This document shows, piece by piece, positions 35,362 through 43,510 of a stretch of 50,325 nt of DNA. The stretch is from positions 1-50,325 of the forward strand of contig CAZCLK010000011.1 of assembly GCA_964499575.1 (NCBI GenBank). Direction: 5' to 3'. This DNA comes from JAAYCT01 sp964499575 (GTDB taxonomy: Bacteria; Bacillota; Clostridia; Saccharofermentanales; Saccharofermentanaceae). Position numbers and translations under genes: made by a program. The first letter of the stretch is position 1. Every line of letters begins with the position of its first letter. Below the pieces are notes generated by a model. That model was given only the letters and a program-made list of their open reading frames with translations. It was not told where the DNA came from and searched no databases.

Positions 35362-36123
35362 TTATATGTTAAGAAAAATAGGGCAATGATCCGAGCCCGT
35401 CACATCCGCGAGCATCCCCGTGTCCGCGACGCGCTCCGCCAGGATTTCATCGGTGAAAAAATAATCAATCCGCCAACCGACGTTTCGATCCCGGGCAAAC
35501 GTCTTATAGGACCACCAGGAATATTTTTCGCGGGCGTCCGGATAGAGCATCCGAAACGTGTCCACCAAGCCTGTTTCAATGAATTTATCAATGTACGCCC
35601 GCTCCTCCGGCAGAAATCCGGAGATTTTGGAGTTGGCGGCGGGATTGGACAGGTCGATCTCGCGGTGCGCGGTGTTCACATCCCCGCAGACGATGATCTG
35701 ACGTCCGGAGTCAATCTCCGCGCCGACCTTTTCGAGAAAACAATCGTAAAACGCGAGTTTGAACTCGAGGCGCTCGGGTCCTTGTCCGCCGTTCGGAAAG
35801 TAAATATTGTAGAGGATAAAATCGCCGAAGTCCGCGCGAATCGTCCGCCCTTCGTGATCAAAACGGTCCTCGCCGAGACCGAAAGAGACGGAAAGCGGAA
35901 TTTTCCTGGTGTAGAGCGCCGTACCGGAATAGCCCTTGCGCTCGGCGGCATGGAAGAATCCGTGATAACCGGGGATCTCGGCGGCCTCCGGCGGATATTG
36001 GTCCGCAGTCGCCTTGGTTTCCTGAAGGCAGACGATATCCGCGTCGAAGGAAAAGAAGCTTTCCAGAAAACCCTTCTGCGCAACGGCTCGGATTCCGTTC
36101 ACATTCCAACTGATCAATCGCAT
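35362..36123 (-). CDS. xth: Exodeoxyribonuclease III (AP endonuclease)
   Basis: 253 aa. ExoIII family motifs appear in order: MRLISWNVNGIRA (Asn), CLQETKA (catalytic Glu), GYSGTALYTR, FPNGGQGPERLEFK, CGDVNTAHREIDL (Asp, Asn), WWSYKTFARDRNVGWRIDYF and GSDHCPIFLNI (Asp-His). It cuts at abasic sites and acts as a 3'-5' exonuclease in base excision repair. The ATG at 36123 is preferred, with GAGGTG six nt upstream; a TTG at 36138 has no such site. It is divergent from the flavoprotein gene. Confidence 0.95.
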   Translation of the reverse strand: MRLISWNVNGIRAVAQKGFLESFFSFDADIVCLQETKATADQYPPEAAEIPGYHGFFHAAERKGYSGTALYTRKIPLSVSFGLGEDRFDHEGRTIRADFGDFILYNIYFPNGGQGPERLEFKLAFYDCFLEKVGAEIDSGRQIIVCGDVNTAHREIDLSNPAANSKISGFLPEERAYIDKFIETGLVDTFRMLYPDAREKYSWWSYKTFARDRNVGWRIDYFFTDEILAERVADTGMLADVTGSDHCPIFLNI

Positions 36124-36168
36124 AAGCACCTCACGCAAGCATCGACAAACGTCCGCTTTTTTGTTTAC

Positions 36169-36177
36169 ATTATATCA
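36169..36177 (-). promoter_or_regulatory. Extended -10 promoter of the exonuclease III gene
   Basis: Minus strand TGATATAAT about 46 bp before the xth start; no clear -35 is present. Confidence 0.5.
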
Positions 36178-36234
36178 GAGAACCTTTTCGGCCGAGGAGG
36201 TCGAACAATCGTTTATAAAAGCGAGGTACCCCTT

Positions 36235-37203
36235 ATGAAACCAGACTCAACGAATCCCGTACCCGTCCTTTCGCCGGAAGAGGCGGCGGAGCGTTATACA
36301 ACGGAGCCGGTCGACATCGCGATCATCGGTTCCGGACCGGCCGGTTACTCCGCCGCGATCAACGCGATCAATCGCGGCAGAAGTACCGTGATCATTTCCG
36401 GAGACTATCGCGACAGTTATCTCTATAAGGCGCCGGTTGTCGAAAATATGCCCGGCATGCCCGGGAAAAGCGGCGCCGAACTGCTCGAAGCCTTCCGTTC
36501 CCACGCGCTCGCGATGGGCGCCGTCGAGATTCCCGGTCAGGTCCAACTGATCATGCCCTTTCCGACCGACGACGGAACGAGCCTTTTTCAGATCGCTTAC
36601 GGAAGCAATTTGATCATGGCGCGGGGCGTCATTCTGAGCGTCGGGGCGTCGAATTTCAAGCCCTACCCGGGCGAGGCGCGGCTTCTGGGACGCGGCGTCA
36701 GTTACTGCGCGACCTGCGACGGGATGCTGTTCCGCGGAAAGACGACGGCGGTTATCGCCAAAGCTCCGGATTCGATCGAGGAGGCCGAACACCTGGTTAA
36801 GATCGGATGCCGCGTGCTTTTCTTCGCGTCTGCTCCGGATCTGAAAAAATGGGCGGATCGGCTGCCCGGGGATGTCTTCGAAAGTATTTCGACCGCCGCA
36901 TCCTTTGAGATCGAAGGAGACGATGTTGTATCGGCACTGCTGGCCGACGGCACACGCTATCCGGTCGACGGCGTGTTCATTCTGAGAAGTTCGATTGCCC
37001 CCGACGCGCTTTTGCCCGGCATTGAAACGCAAGACGGCCGCATCGTCGTGAACCGGTCTCAAGAGACCTCCATACCCGGCGTTTTCGCCGCGGGCGACTG
37101 TACCGGAAAGCCGCTTCAGATCGCTAAAGCCCTCGGAGAGGGGCTCGTCGCGGCACTGTCCGCCGACTCGTTTCTCGCCGCGGAGGAGCGGTCGAAGGGA
37201 TAG
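36235..37203 (+). CDS. Thioredoxin-reductase-like flavoprotein without NADPH motif
   Basis: 322 aa, close to thioredoxin reductase length. The FAD site GSGPAGYSAA (about 32-41), the redox pair CATC (158-161, in YCATCDGMLFRG) and the C-terminal GVFAAGDCTGKPLQIAKALG are kept. The expected NAD(P)H-binding GGGxSA is replaced by a segment reading VIAKAPDSIEEAEHL (about 173-187), and the following HRR phosphate-binding motif is absent. It therefore resembles pyridine-nucleotide-independent reductases such as the ferredoxin-linked flavoenzymes of clostridia. The start is the ATG at 36235 after GCGAGGT. It is 42 bp before the asparaginase gene in the same direction. Confidence 0.88.
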   Translation: MKPDSTNPVPVLSPEEAAERYTTEPVDIAIIGSGPAGYSAAINAINRGRSTVIISGDYRDSYLYKAPVVENMPGMPGKSGAELLEAFRSHALAMGAVEIPGQVQLIMPFPTDDGTSLFQIAYGSNLIMARGVILSVGASNFKPYPGEARLLGRGVSYCATCDGMLFRGKTTAVIAKAPDSIEEAEHLVKIGCRVLFFASAPDLKKWADRLPGDVFESISTAASFEIEGDDVVSALLADGTRYPVDGVFILRSSIAPDALLPGIETQDGRIVVNRSQETSIPGVFAAGDCTGKPLQIAKALGEGLVAALSADSFLAAEERSKG

Positions 37204-37245
37204 AAGGTTCTTAGGTCATCATAAGCTGTATAGGAGGAGAAAACC

Positions 37246-38259
37246 ATGGACAAGAAAAGGAAGATTCTCATGGTATTTACGGGCGGAACCATCTCGTCCC
37301 GGTTGCACAAGAAAGCCCTGGAACTCGGTACCGCGCCCTATACGCTTTTGGAAAACGCCAGGAATACACCCTTTTCGTTTGACATCATCGAGCCGATCAG
37401 CGTTCTTTCCGAGAATATCACCCCGGAGATGTACAGCGTGCTGTTCAGTGCGATCAGTAAGGCCTTTTCGCCTGAAAAACACTGCGGAATCATGATCGCG
37501 CACGGCACCGACACCATGGCCTTCACCGCTCAGCTGGCGAACCTTCTGTTCTCCAAATACACCGTTCCCGTCGTTTTCTTCGGGAGCAAACTCTCGCCGG
37601 ACGACCCGGATAGCGATGCGCAGACCAATTTCAAGGCCGCGCTCGCCGTTGTTTCCGCCGCCCGAAAAGGCGTCTGTGTTGTCGGTCAGGCAACGGATCG
37701 GAAGGTTTATGTCCATCACGCGGGATGGGTTCAGAGCGCCGACGTCCGGACGGACGACTTTTCGAGCTTCGGGGGGCGGTACGCGGGAAAAATCGTCCGC
37801 GGCGCGTTCGTTCCGAATCCTGATTTTATCGAGCCTCCGGTCTTCCCGGCCGCATCCTCCGCCCTATCGAAAATCAGTAAGCTCTCCTGCTTCCCGACGG
37901 AGCGGACCGTCCTTTGTATCCCCGCCTCCTGCTGTACCGGCTATGAGATCTATCAGGTCGGGATGCCTTCATTTCGATATGTCCTGGTTCAACCGTACCA
38001 CTCCGGGACCGCGAATGCCCTTTCCGAGGACAATCCGTACTCGCTTCTTTTCTTGAAAAGGGCATGCGACAGCAAAGGAAAGCGTATTTTTCTCGGTCCT
38101 TGCGATCCCGGAAAGCCGCTCTATTCGACCTCCCGGGCGCTCCGTGAAGCCGGGATCACGCCGGTTCCGGACATGCCCTTTGAGACAGCGTGGGCAATTC
38201 TCATGCTCTGTACCTGGCTTGGAATCAACCCGGATAAATTTTTCAAGGGAAAACAGTAA
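37246..38259 (+). CDS. L-asparaginase family protein
   Basis: 337 aa. The two active-site threonine motifs are present: VFTGGTISSR at the N-terminus and AHGTDTMAFTA at about residue 85. The C-terminal half (ILVQPYHSGTANA-like region, read as VQPYHSGTA) fits type I cytoplasmic asparaginases. It hydrolyses asparagine to aspartate and ammonia; there is no signal peptide. The start at 37246 follows GGAGGAG. It probably shares a transcript with the preceding flavoprotein gene. It converges on the DUF1846 gene; the 112-bp gap between them shows no clear terminator. Confidence 0.9.
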   Translation: MDKKRKILMVFTGGTISSRLHKKALELGTAPYTLLENARNTPFSFDIIEPISVLSENITPEMYSVLFSAISKAFSPEKHCGIMIAHGTDTMAFTAQLANLLFSKYTVPVVFFGSKLSPDDPDSDAQTNFKAALAVVSAARKGVCVVGQATDRKVYVHHAGWVQSADVRTDDFSSFGGRYAGKIVRGAFVPNPDFIEPPVFPAASSALSKISKLSCFPTERTVLCIPASCCTGYEIYQVGMPSFRYVLVQPYHSGTANALSEDNPYSLLFLKRACDSKGKRIFLGPCDPGKPLYSTSRALREAGITPVPDMPFETAWAILMLCTWLGINPDKFFKGKQ

Positions 38260-38371
38260 GTCGACCGTTCAAAATAATATAAACAGTTCTGTTAAGATAT
38301 TCGTTGTCGATTCAGGCGGTAACATATGCCCGTGTGTACAGTGTATCGGCGAAACGACGTTTTCGAAATCG

Positions 38372-39856
38372 TTACGGGTGGTAGAGCTTCTTTGTCTGGT
38401 ATTCCGGCTCGCTGGTGATCGTAACCCCGAGCTTCATGAAAACATTCTCGTCAACGTGGGACAGAATGGTGGTCGCATGCGCGTCGCAGCCTCTTAGCTT
38501 CTCCAGCTGCTGCATCGCACGTTCCGCCATCGGATTTGTCGCGGCGCAGATCGCCAGCGCGATCAGGATCTCATCGGTATGAAGCCGGGGATTGTGGTTG
38601 CCCATATGGTTGACCTTCAAATCCTGAATCGGCTCGATGACGATCGGCGAGATCAGCGGGATATCGTGCTGAATCCCCGCAAGTTCTTTGAGTGTGTTCA
38701 GAAGAGCCGCCGCGGAAGCTCCGAGAAGCGGAGTGGTTTTCCCGGTGATTACACGCCCGTCCGATAATTCAATCGCGACGGTCGGCCCGCCGGTGTTTTC
38801 CGCCCGCTCCAGAGCGGTACGGATCGCCGGCCGCTCACTCATGTCGATACCGATTTTATTCATCAAAAGCTCGATTTTCGAGACTTCCGCGATTTCCGCG
38901 AGACCCTGGCGAACCGAGCACCGCGTCTGGAAGAAACGCCGGATGATCTCCCTGCGCGCTGCTTTACAGCAAACCTCGTCATCGGTGATGCACATTCCGG
39001 CCATATTGACACCCATATCCGTCGGACTCTTATACGGCGATTCTCCGAATATCCGCTCGAAAATCGCGTGAACGACGGGATAGATTTCCACGTCCCGGTT
39101 GTAGTTGACGGTCGTTTTGCCGTACGCTTCGAGGTGATACGGATCGATCATGTTGATGTCGTTCAGATCCGCGGTTGCCGCCTCATACGCAATGTTGACC
39201 GGGTGCTGAAGCGGAAGGTTCCAGATCGGGAAGGTCTCAAACTTCGCGTATCCGGCATTGATCCCCCGCCGATGCTCATGATAGAGTTGCGAAAGGCATG
39301 TCGCCATCTTTCCGGATCCGGGACCCGGCGCCGTGACAACGACGAGCGACCGTGTCGTCCGGATGTAATCGTTCTTCCCGTACCCGTCCTCGCTCACGAT
39401 GGTCGGAGTATTCGACGGATAACCGGGGATCGGGTAGTGGCGGAAAACCTGGACGCCCAGACTTTCCAGCCGTTTCTCAAATTGCTGGGCCGATGGCTGG
39501 GCCGTATAGTGGGTAATTACGACGCTTCCGACGTAGAGCCCGATACCGGTAAATGCGTCAATCAATCGAAGGATATCCTGGTCGTACGTGATGCCCAGAT
39601 CCCCGCGTCGCTTGTTCTTCTCGATCGCGTCCGCACTGATGACAAGCACGATCTCGGCTTCGTCTTTGAGTTCCAGGAGCATCTTGACCTTACTGTCCGG
39701 CTCGAAGCCCGGAAGCACACGCGCGGCATGATAATCATCGAAAAGCTTCCCGCCGAACTCCAGGTAAAGTTTCCCGCCGAAACAGTCGATCCGGTCCCGG
39801 ATATTCTGTGACTGAAGGCGCAAATACTTATCATTATCAAAGCCGATTTGACACAT
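38372..39856 (-). CDS. DUF1846 family protein
   Basis: 494 aa, the usual DUF1846 length. Recognisable conserved stretches are GFDNDKYLRLQSQNIRDRI, LEFGGKLFDDYHAARVLPGF, VVTAPGPGSGKMATCLSQLY and DEILIALAICAATNPMAERA. The GPGSGK element resembles a phosphate-binding loop. The biochemical function of the family is unknown to me. The start at 39856 lies about 11 nt after GGAGG. A terminator-like hairpin stands between its promoter and this ribosome binding site, suggesting attenuation. Confidence 0.92.
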   Translation of the reverse strand: MCQIGFDNDKYLRLQSQNIRDRIDCFGGKLYLEFGGKLFDDYHAARVLPGFEPDSKVKMLLELKDEAEIVLVISADAIEKNKRRGDLGITYDQDILRLIDAFTGIGLYVGSVVITHYTAQPSAQQFEKRLESLGVQVFRHYPIPGYPSNTPTIVSEDGYGKNDYIRTTRSLVVVTAPGPGSGKMATCLSQLYHEHRRGINAGYAKFETFPIWNLPLQHPVNIAYEAATADLNDINMIDPYHLEAYGKTTVNYNRDVEIYPVVHAIFERIFGESPYKSPTDMGVNMAGMCITDDEVCCKAARREIIRRFFQTRCSVRQGLAEIAEVSKIELLMNKIGIDMSERPAIRTALERAENTGGPTVAIELSDGRVITGKTTPLLGASAAALLNTLKELAGIQHDIPLISPIVIEPIQDLKVNHMGNHNPRLHTDEILIALAICAATNPMAERAMQQLEKLRGCDAHATTILSHVDENVFMKLGVTITSEPEYQTKKLYHP

Positions 39857-39881
39857 TTATGCCCGTTCCTCCGTGCTTCAT

Positions 39882-39920
39882 AAAAAAACGGTCGTCTCAT
39901 GATATGAACGAGACGCCCGT
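39882..39920 (-). terminator. Terminator-like hairpin in the DUF1846 leader
   Basis: Minus strand stem ACGGGCGTCTC / GAGACGACCGT (11 positions, one mismatch) with an 11-nt loop and seven T. It lies 25-64 bp before the DUF1846 start, and no minus-strand gene lies upstream for it to end, so it may act as an attenuator. Confidence 0.7.
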
Positions 39921-39942
39921 CGGCCTTCGATGGCTCTTTACG

Positions 39943-39972
39943 ATTATAGCACTCGTCAATTCGTCGGTTCAA
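39943..39972 (-). promoter_or_regulatory. Probable promoter of the DUF1846 gene
   Basis: TTGAAC (39967-39972), 18 nt, TATAAT (39943-39948) on the minus strand; transcripts would run straight into the leader hairpin. Confidence 0.6.
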
Positions 39973-40050
39973 GGGATATATCCATCTTTTCGAGTATAAT
40001 TTTTTCGATTTGAACGCCGAACAATTGTTTGTTATTCTCCGGAAAATGTA

Positions 40051-40079
40051 TTGTCATGCACCCTCAGTCGGCGTATAAT
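40051..40079 (+). promoter_or_regulatory. Promoter of the MATE-acyltransferase operon
   Basis: TTGTCA (40051-40056), 17 nt, perfect TATAAT (40074-40079), about 30 bp before the MATE start. Confidence 0.8.
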
Positions 40080-40109
40080 ACCCCTCATATATTCAACGAG
40101 GTATAAATC

Positions 40110-41492
40110 ATGCTGTTTTACAATAAGGACAAAGATTTCTTTCCGCGGCTTTTCGCAGTCGCTTCTCCGATTTTGCTCCAGAACATCCTTTCGGCGTCAC
40201 TGGGCTTTATCGATGTCTTCATGGTCGGTAAACTCGGCGGCAAGCAGCTTGCCGGCGTCGGAAGCGCGAACGATTTTTTCTTTGTCTATAATATGTTGAT
40301 CTTCGGGCTCGCGAGCGGATCCGCGATCTTTACGGCGCAATATTGGGGCAAGAGGGATATCAAGAGCATTCGTTCTGTCATGGGAATCGGCCTGAGCCTG
40401 ACATTGGGTATCGCTTTACTTTTTGCGCTATCGGCGTTTCTGTTTCCGGGCGTGATCATACGTATTTTCTCTAACGACCCTCTGGTCATCGGAGCGGGAA
40501 TCGAGTATCTGCGGATCATCGCCGTGACCTTCCTGATGACGGCTCTCGGTATCAATTTTTCCATGGTTTTGCGAAGCACCGAGAATGTGATCTATCCGAT
40601 GATCTCGGGGTTTGCCGCCGTGATCACCAATTCCGTTTTAAACTATATCTTTATCTTCGGAAAACTCGGGGTTCCGGCGATGGGAATCGCAGGTGCCGCT
40701 TACGCGACCGTTATCGCCAGGGCTGTCGAGATCTCGATAATTTTGTTCATTACATATTCCAGAAAACTCCCTGCGGCGATCCGTCCTTCCGAATTGTTTT
40801 CCTACGACCGGGATATGCTTGTAAAGTACCTGAAGCGTGTGCTCCCCGTTGTGGGTCAGACAGTCGGCTGGTCCGCCGGATACAGTATGTTTTCCGTAAT
40901 CTACGGTCACTTGGATACGATGTTTCTCGCCGCCTTCAAGGTCGCAGGCTCGGTCGAGCGACTATGTCTGATCTTTTTTAACGGATTAGGGAGCGCCTGC
41001 TCCATCATGGTCGGCAACCGGATCGGCGCCGGTGAGGAAGACCACGCGCGCGGATATGCCCGTAACTTTTTGACGATCAGTTTCATGGTCGCTGTCGTCG
41101 TTTCGACCGCTCTGATTTTTTTGCGCGGCCCGATCTCTTCGATCTATGACGAACTGGATCCCATGGAGCGGTTCTATGTGGCGGCGATCCTTCTGGTGAT
41201 GGCATGCGCGATGTGGGCCAAATCCCTTAATATCATGTTTCATGTGGGAATATTCAAGGCCGGCGGAGACACCGTCTTCAGTATGCTCGTCGACGTCGGC
41301 GGCGTCTGGCTGATCGGTGTGCCGATCGCCTTGATCGCCGGTTTTGTGTTTCACCTTCCCGTCTACTTAATCGCCGCCTGTCTGACCGCGGAGGAACTCA
41401 CAAAGGCAATGATCGGTTATCGACGCTATCGGTCCGGTAAATGGATGCACAATCTGGTCGCCCATTCCGTGACGAAGGAGGAGGCCCAATGA
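40110..41492 (+). CDS. MATE family efflux transporter (second)
   Basis: 460 aa with about 12 membrane helices in two halves. Family features include VASPILLQNILSASLGFIDVF, TAQYWGKRDIKSIRS and, in the second half, VLPVVGQTVGWSAGYSMF and SIMVGNRIGAGEEDHARGYA. It is clearly homologous to the MATE gene at 5.5 kb but divergent. Its stop overlaps the start of the acyltransferase gene (ATGA), so the two products are probably made together and may act on the same compound. The start at 40110 follows GAGGT. Confidence 0.92.
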   Translation: MLFYNKDKDFFPRLFAVASPILLQNILSASLGFIDVFMVGKLGGKQLAGVGSANDFFFVYNMLIFGLASGSAIFTAQYWGKRDIKSIRSVMGIGLSLTLGIALLFALSAFLFPGVIIRIFSNDPLVIGAGIEYLRIIAVTFLMTALGINFSMVLRSTENVIYPMISGFAAVITNSVLNYIFIFGKLGVPAMGIAGAAYATVIARAVEISIILFITYSRKLPAAIRPSELFSYDRDMLVKYLKRVLPVVGQTVGWSAGYSMFSVIYGHLDTMFLAAFKVAGSVERLCLIFFNGLGSACSIMVGNRIGAGEEDHARGYARNFLTISFMVAVVVSTALIFLRGPISSIYDELDPMERFYVAAILLVMACAMWAKSLNIMFHVGIFKAGGDTVFSMLVDVGGVWLIGVPIALIAGFVFHLPVYLIAACLTAEELTKAMIGYRRYRSGKWMHNLVAHSVTKEEAQ

Positions 41493-42775
41493 GAAGACAA
41501 ACCAGTGCGTATGAGCGCGTAATGTTCTATTACAGTAACCTCGGACCGATGTATTTCGCTTTTCGATTAAGGATCACCGGATCGGTGACCGGTGAGCGTT
41601 TGACCGAAGCGCTTCGAAAAAACCGGATCGAGTTTCCGCTGAGCGCCGTACGCGTCGAGAAACTCCCCGATCACCGGCAGTTCATTACGACTGAGGATGT
41701 CCCGGATTATCCCCTGCTCGTTAAGGAAAACTTCACCGGAAGCGTGACAGAAGAGATGATTTCCCTTCTGCGCGCCCATTTTGATAATGAGACGGGACCG
41801 ATGGTGCGCTTCGCGCTCCTGCGGAGCGGGACCGATAATCACCTTCTTTCCGTCTTTCAACACGCCGTTGTCGACGGGGTCGGCGCGGTTATTTTTCTTG
41901 AGCGGCTGATGGAACACTTGGGCGACCCGTCGCTCGTTCCGGTCGCACCCGACGAAGAATCCTGGGCGCCGATGCTCAATAAGATTATTTCGCCGGAGAA
42001 TATGAAGATTATCGAAGCCTTCGGTCCGCCCGAATACAAAGACAATAAGGACTACACGAAATACACGCCAAAGGACGTCACTCCGGAACCCTTTCCGATC
42101 CCTCCTTTTCATGTGCACGCGCACGCCTTTTCAAAAAGCAATACCGACGCGATCGTCGCCGCGGCAAAGGCCTCCTCGACGACGGTCCATGCATACGTCG
42201 GAGCGATGATATTAAAAAGCTTCGCCGAGGAGCTCGGCCCGGCCGAAGGATATACAAGAACGATCCAGAGTCCGATCAATTTCCGCCCGCAACTGAGAGC
42301 CGGTTCCGAGCGTCAATTCGGGCTCTATAACGGCCTGATCACCGCCAAAGCCGACTGTTCGCCCGGGCGTCCGGTGGAGGAGATCGCTGTGGAGATCGGT
42401 CAAAAGCTCCACGAGCAAATTGAGAGCAGAATACCGCTTTCCGGCTACTACAATTTTATGAGTTATGTTCTGGAGGGAGTCCGCGACCCCGAAGAATACT
42501 ACGCCAACCGTAAATCAAAGCCGGCCGAGGAATACGACTTCTCTTTTTCAAACCTCGGTCGCGTCGAAATGACGTCCCGATACGGAGATCTCGTCGTGGA
42601 GGATTTCTTCGGACCGACTTTCAGCGCCACCCGGGGAGAGCGTGTCATCGGCACCCTGACCTTTGACGGACGACTTTATATGAACATGATCTACGATTCA
42701 AAATGCTTTAATCCGGAAACGGGCGAGCGGGTCTGGGAACGGATCGTCGGGCGCATCGCATCGGTTACGCCGTAA
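41489..42775 (+). CDS. Condensation-domain-like acyltransferase
   Basis: 428 aa. The HxxxDG active-site motif of the condensation/CoA-dependent acyltransferase fold is present as QHAVVDGVGAVIF at about residue 137. A later INFRPQLRAGSERQFGLYNG segment (about 270) and YDFSFSNLGRVE (about 355) fit PapA-, WS/DGAT- or alcohol acetyltransferase-like proteins. It would join an acyl group to an alcohol or amine; no carrier protein or other NRPS domain is attached. The start is the ATG at 41489, overlapping the MATE stop, with GGAGGAGG upstream. Its end overlaps the convergent MBL gene by 11 bp. Confidence 0.8.
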   Translation: MRRQTSAYERVMFYYSNLGPMYFAFRLRITGSVTGERLTEALRKNRIEFPLSAVRVEKLPDHRQFITTEDVPDYPLLVKENFTGSVTEEMISLLRAHFDNETGPMVRFALLRSGTDNHLLSVFQHAVVDGVGAVIFLERLMEHLGDPSLVPVAPDEESWAPMLNKIISPENMKIIEAFGPPEYKDNKDYTKYTPKDVTPEPFPIPPFHVHAHAFSKSNTDAIVAAAKASSTTVHAYVGAMILKSFAEELGPAEGYTRTIQSPINFRPQLRAGSERQFGLYNGLITAKADCSPGRPVEEIAVEIGQKLHEQIESRIPLSGYYNFMSYVLEGVRDPEEYYANRKSKPAEEYDFSFSNLGRVEMTSRYGDLVVEDFFGPTFSATRGERVIGTLTFDGRLYMNMIYDSKCFNPETGERVWERIVGRIASVTP

Positions 42776-43367
42776 TCGTCTCACCCGGGCGCAGGATCAA
42801 TCGGCCTTCCGGCTTAAACCGTGCGGCCGTTTCCTCGCCGAAAAGCTCCTCCATCGAACCGTGGTACGGGACCGTATGGATCGGCGACGAGTGTTTCGCG
42901 CCGACAATCGCGGCGCATTCCGATGCTTCGGCGGCATCCATATTGTAGAATCCGTCCGTCGCGAAAAACGCGTAATCCAGATTGCGCTCATGAAGCTCCG
43001 CCATTTCGGGGATCTTACTCGTGTCTCCCGAAAAGTAGCACCCGATCCCGTCCGCAAACACGAGGTATCCGACGCTCTCGTTTTTCCGGTGATTGCGGTT
43101 ATAGGCCGGCACGGCCTCAATACGGACATCCTTGACCGCAATGGTTCTGTATTCGTCGTTGACCAGCATATCCCGACTGCTTCGTACGACACAGTCCGGC
43201 TTTCGGGCGGGCTTATCGATCATCGAATGGTCGCCGTGAAAGTGAGTCACCAGGATCAGGTCAGCCGGCACTTCATAGCCCTCACCCGCGCACGGGTCGA
43301 TATAGACGACGGTCCCGCTTTTTGTTGTCAGGCGAAGACTGGCATGCCCCTGATAGAGAATATTCAT
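42765..43367 (-). CDS. MBL-fold metal-dependent hydrolase (UPF0173-like)
   Basis: 200 aa. The metallo-beta-lactamase motif is THFHGDHS, with a further metal ligand in FSGDTSKIPE and a C-terminal His in SSPIHTVPYHG. It starts directly with the fold (MNILYQGHASLRLTTKSG) and has no signal peptide. Such small proteins resemble the UlaG/UPF0173 group; the substrate is unknown. The start at 43367 follows AGGAG. Confidence 0.88.
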   Translation of the reverse strand: MNILYQGHASLRLTTKSGTVVYIDPCAGEGYEVPADLILVTHFHGDHSMIDKPARKPDCVVRSSRDMLVNDEYRTIAVKDVRIEAVPAYNRNHRKNESVGYLVFADGIGCYFSGDTSKIPEMAELHERNLDYAFFATDGFYNMDAAEASECAAIVGAKHSSPIHTVPYHGSMEELFGEETAARFKPEGRLILRPGETITA

Positions 43368-43510
43368 GGTTCATCTCCTCTCTTCCCGATGCCTTCATTA
43401 TATCACCGGAAAATTTTGAAGAAATCAAGATTGCCCGTTATTTTTGTCAAACATCAGGGTATAATGATATTGTTGCGTTATAATCTCCTTTTGATTCGGG
43501 GGAAAAAAGG

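Noticed and set aside
38260..38371. Terminator between asparaginase and DUF1846 genes
   Set aside because: Only short inverted repeats without T tracts are present (for example AACAG/CTGTT).
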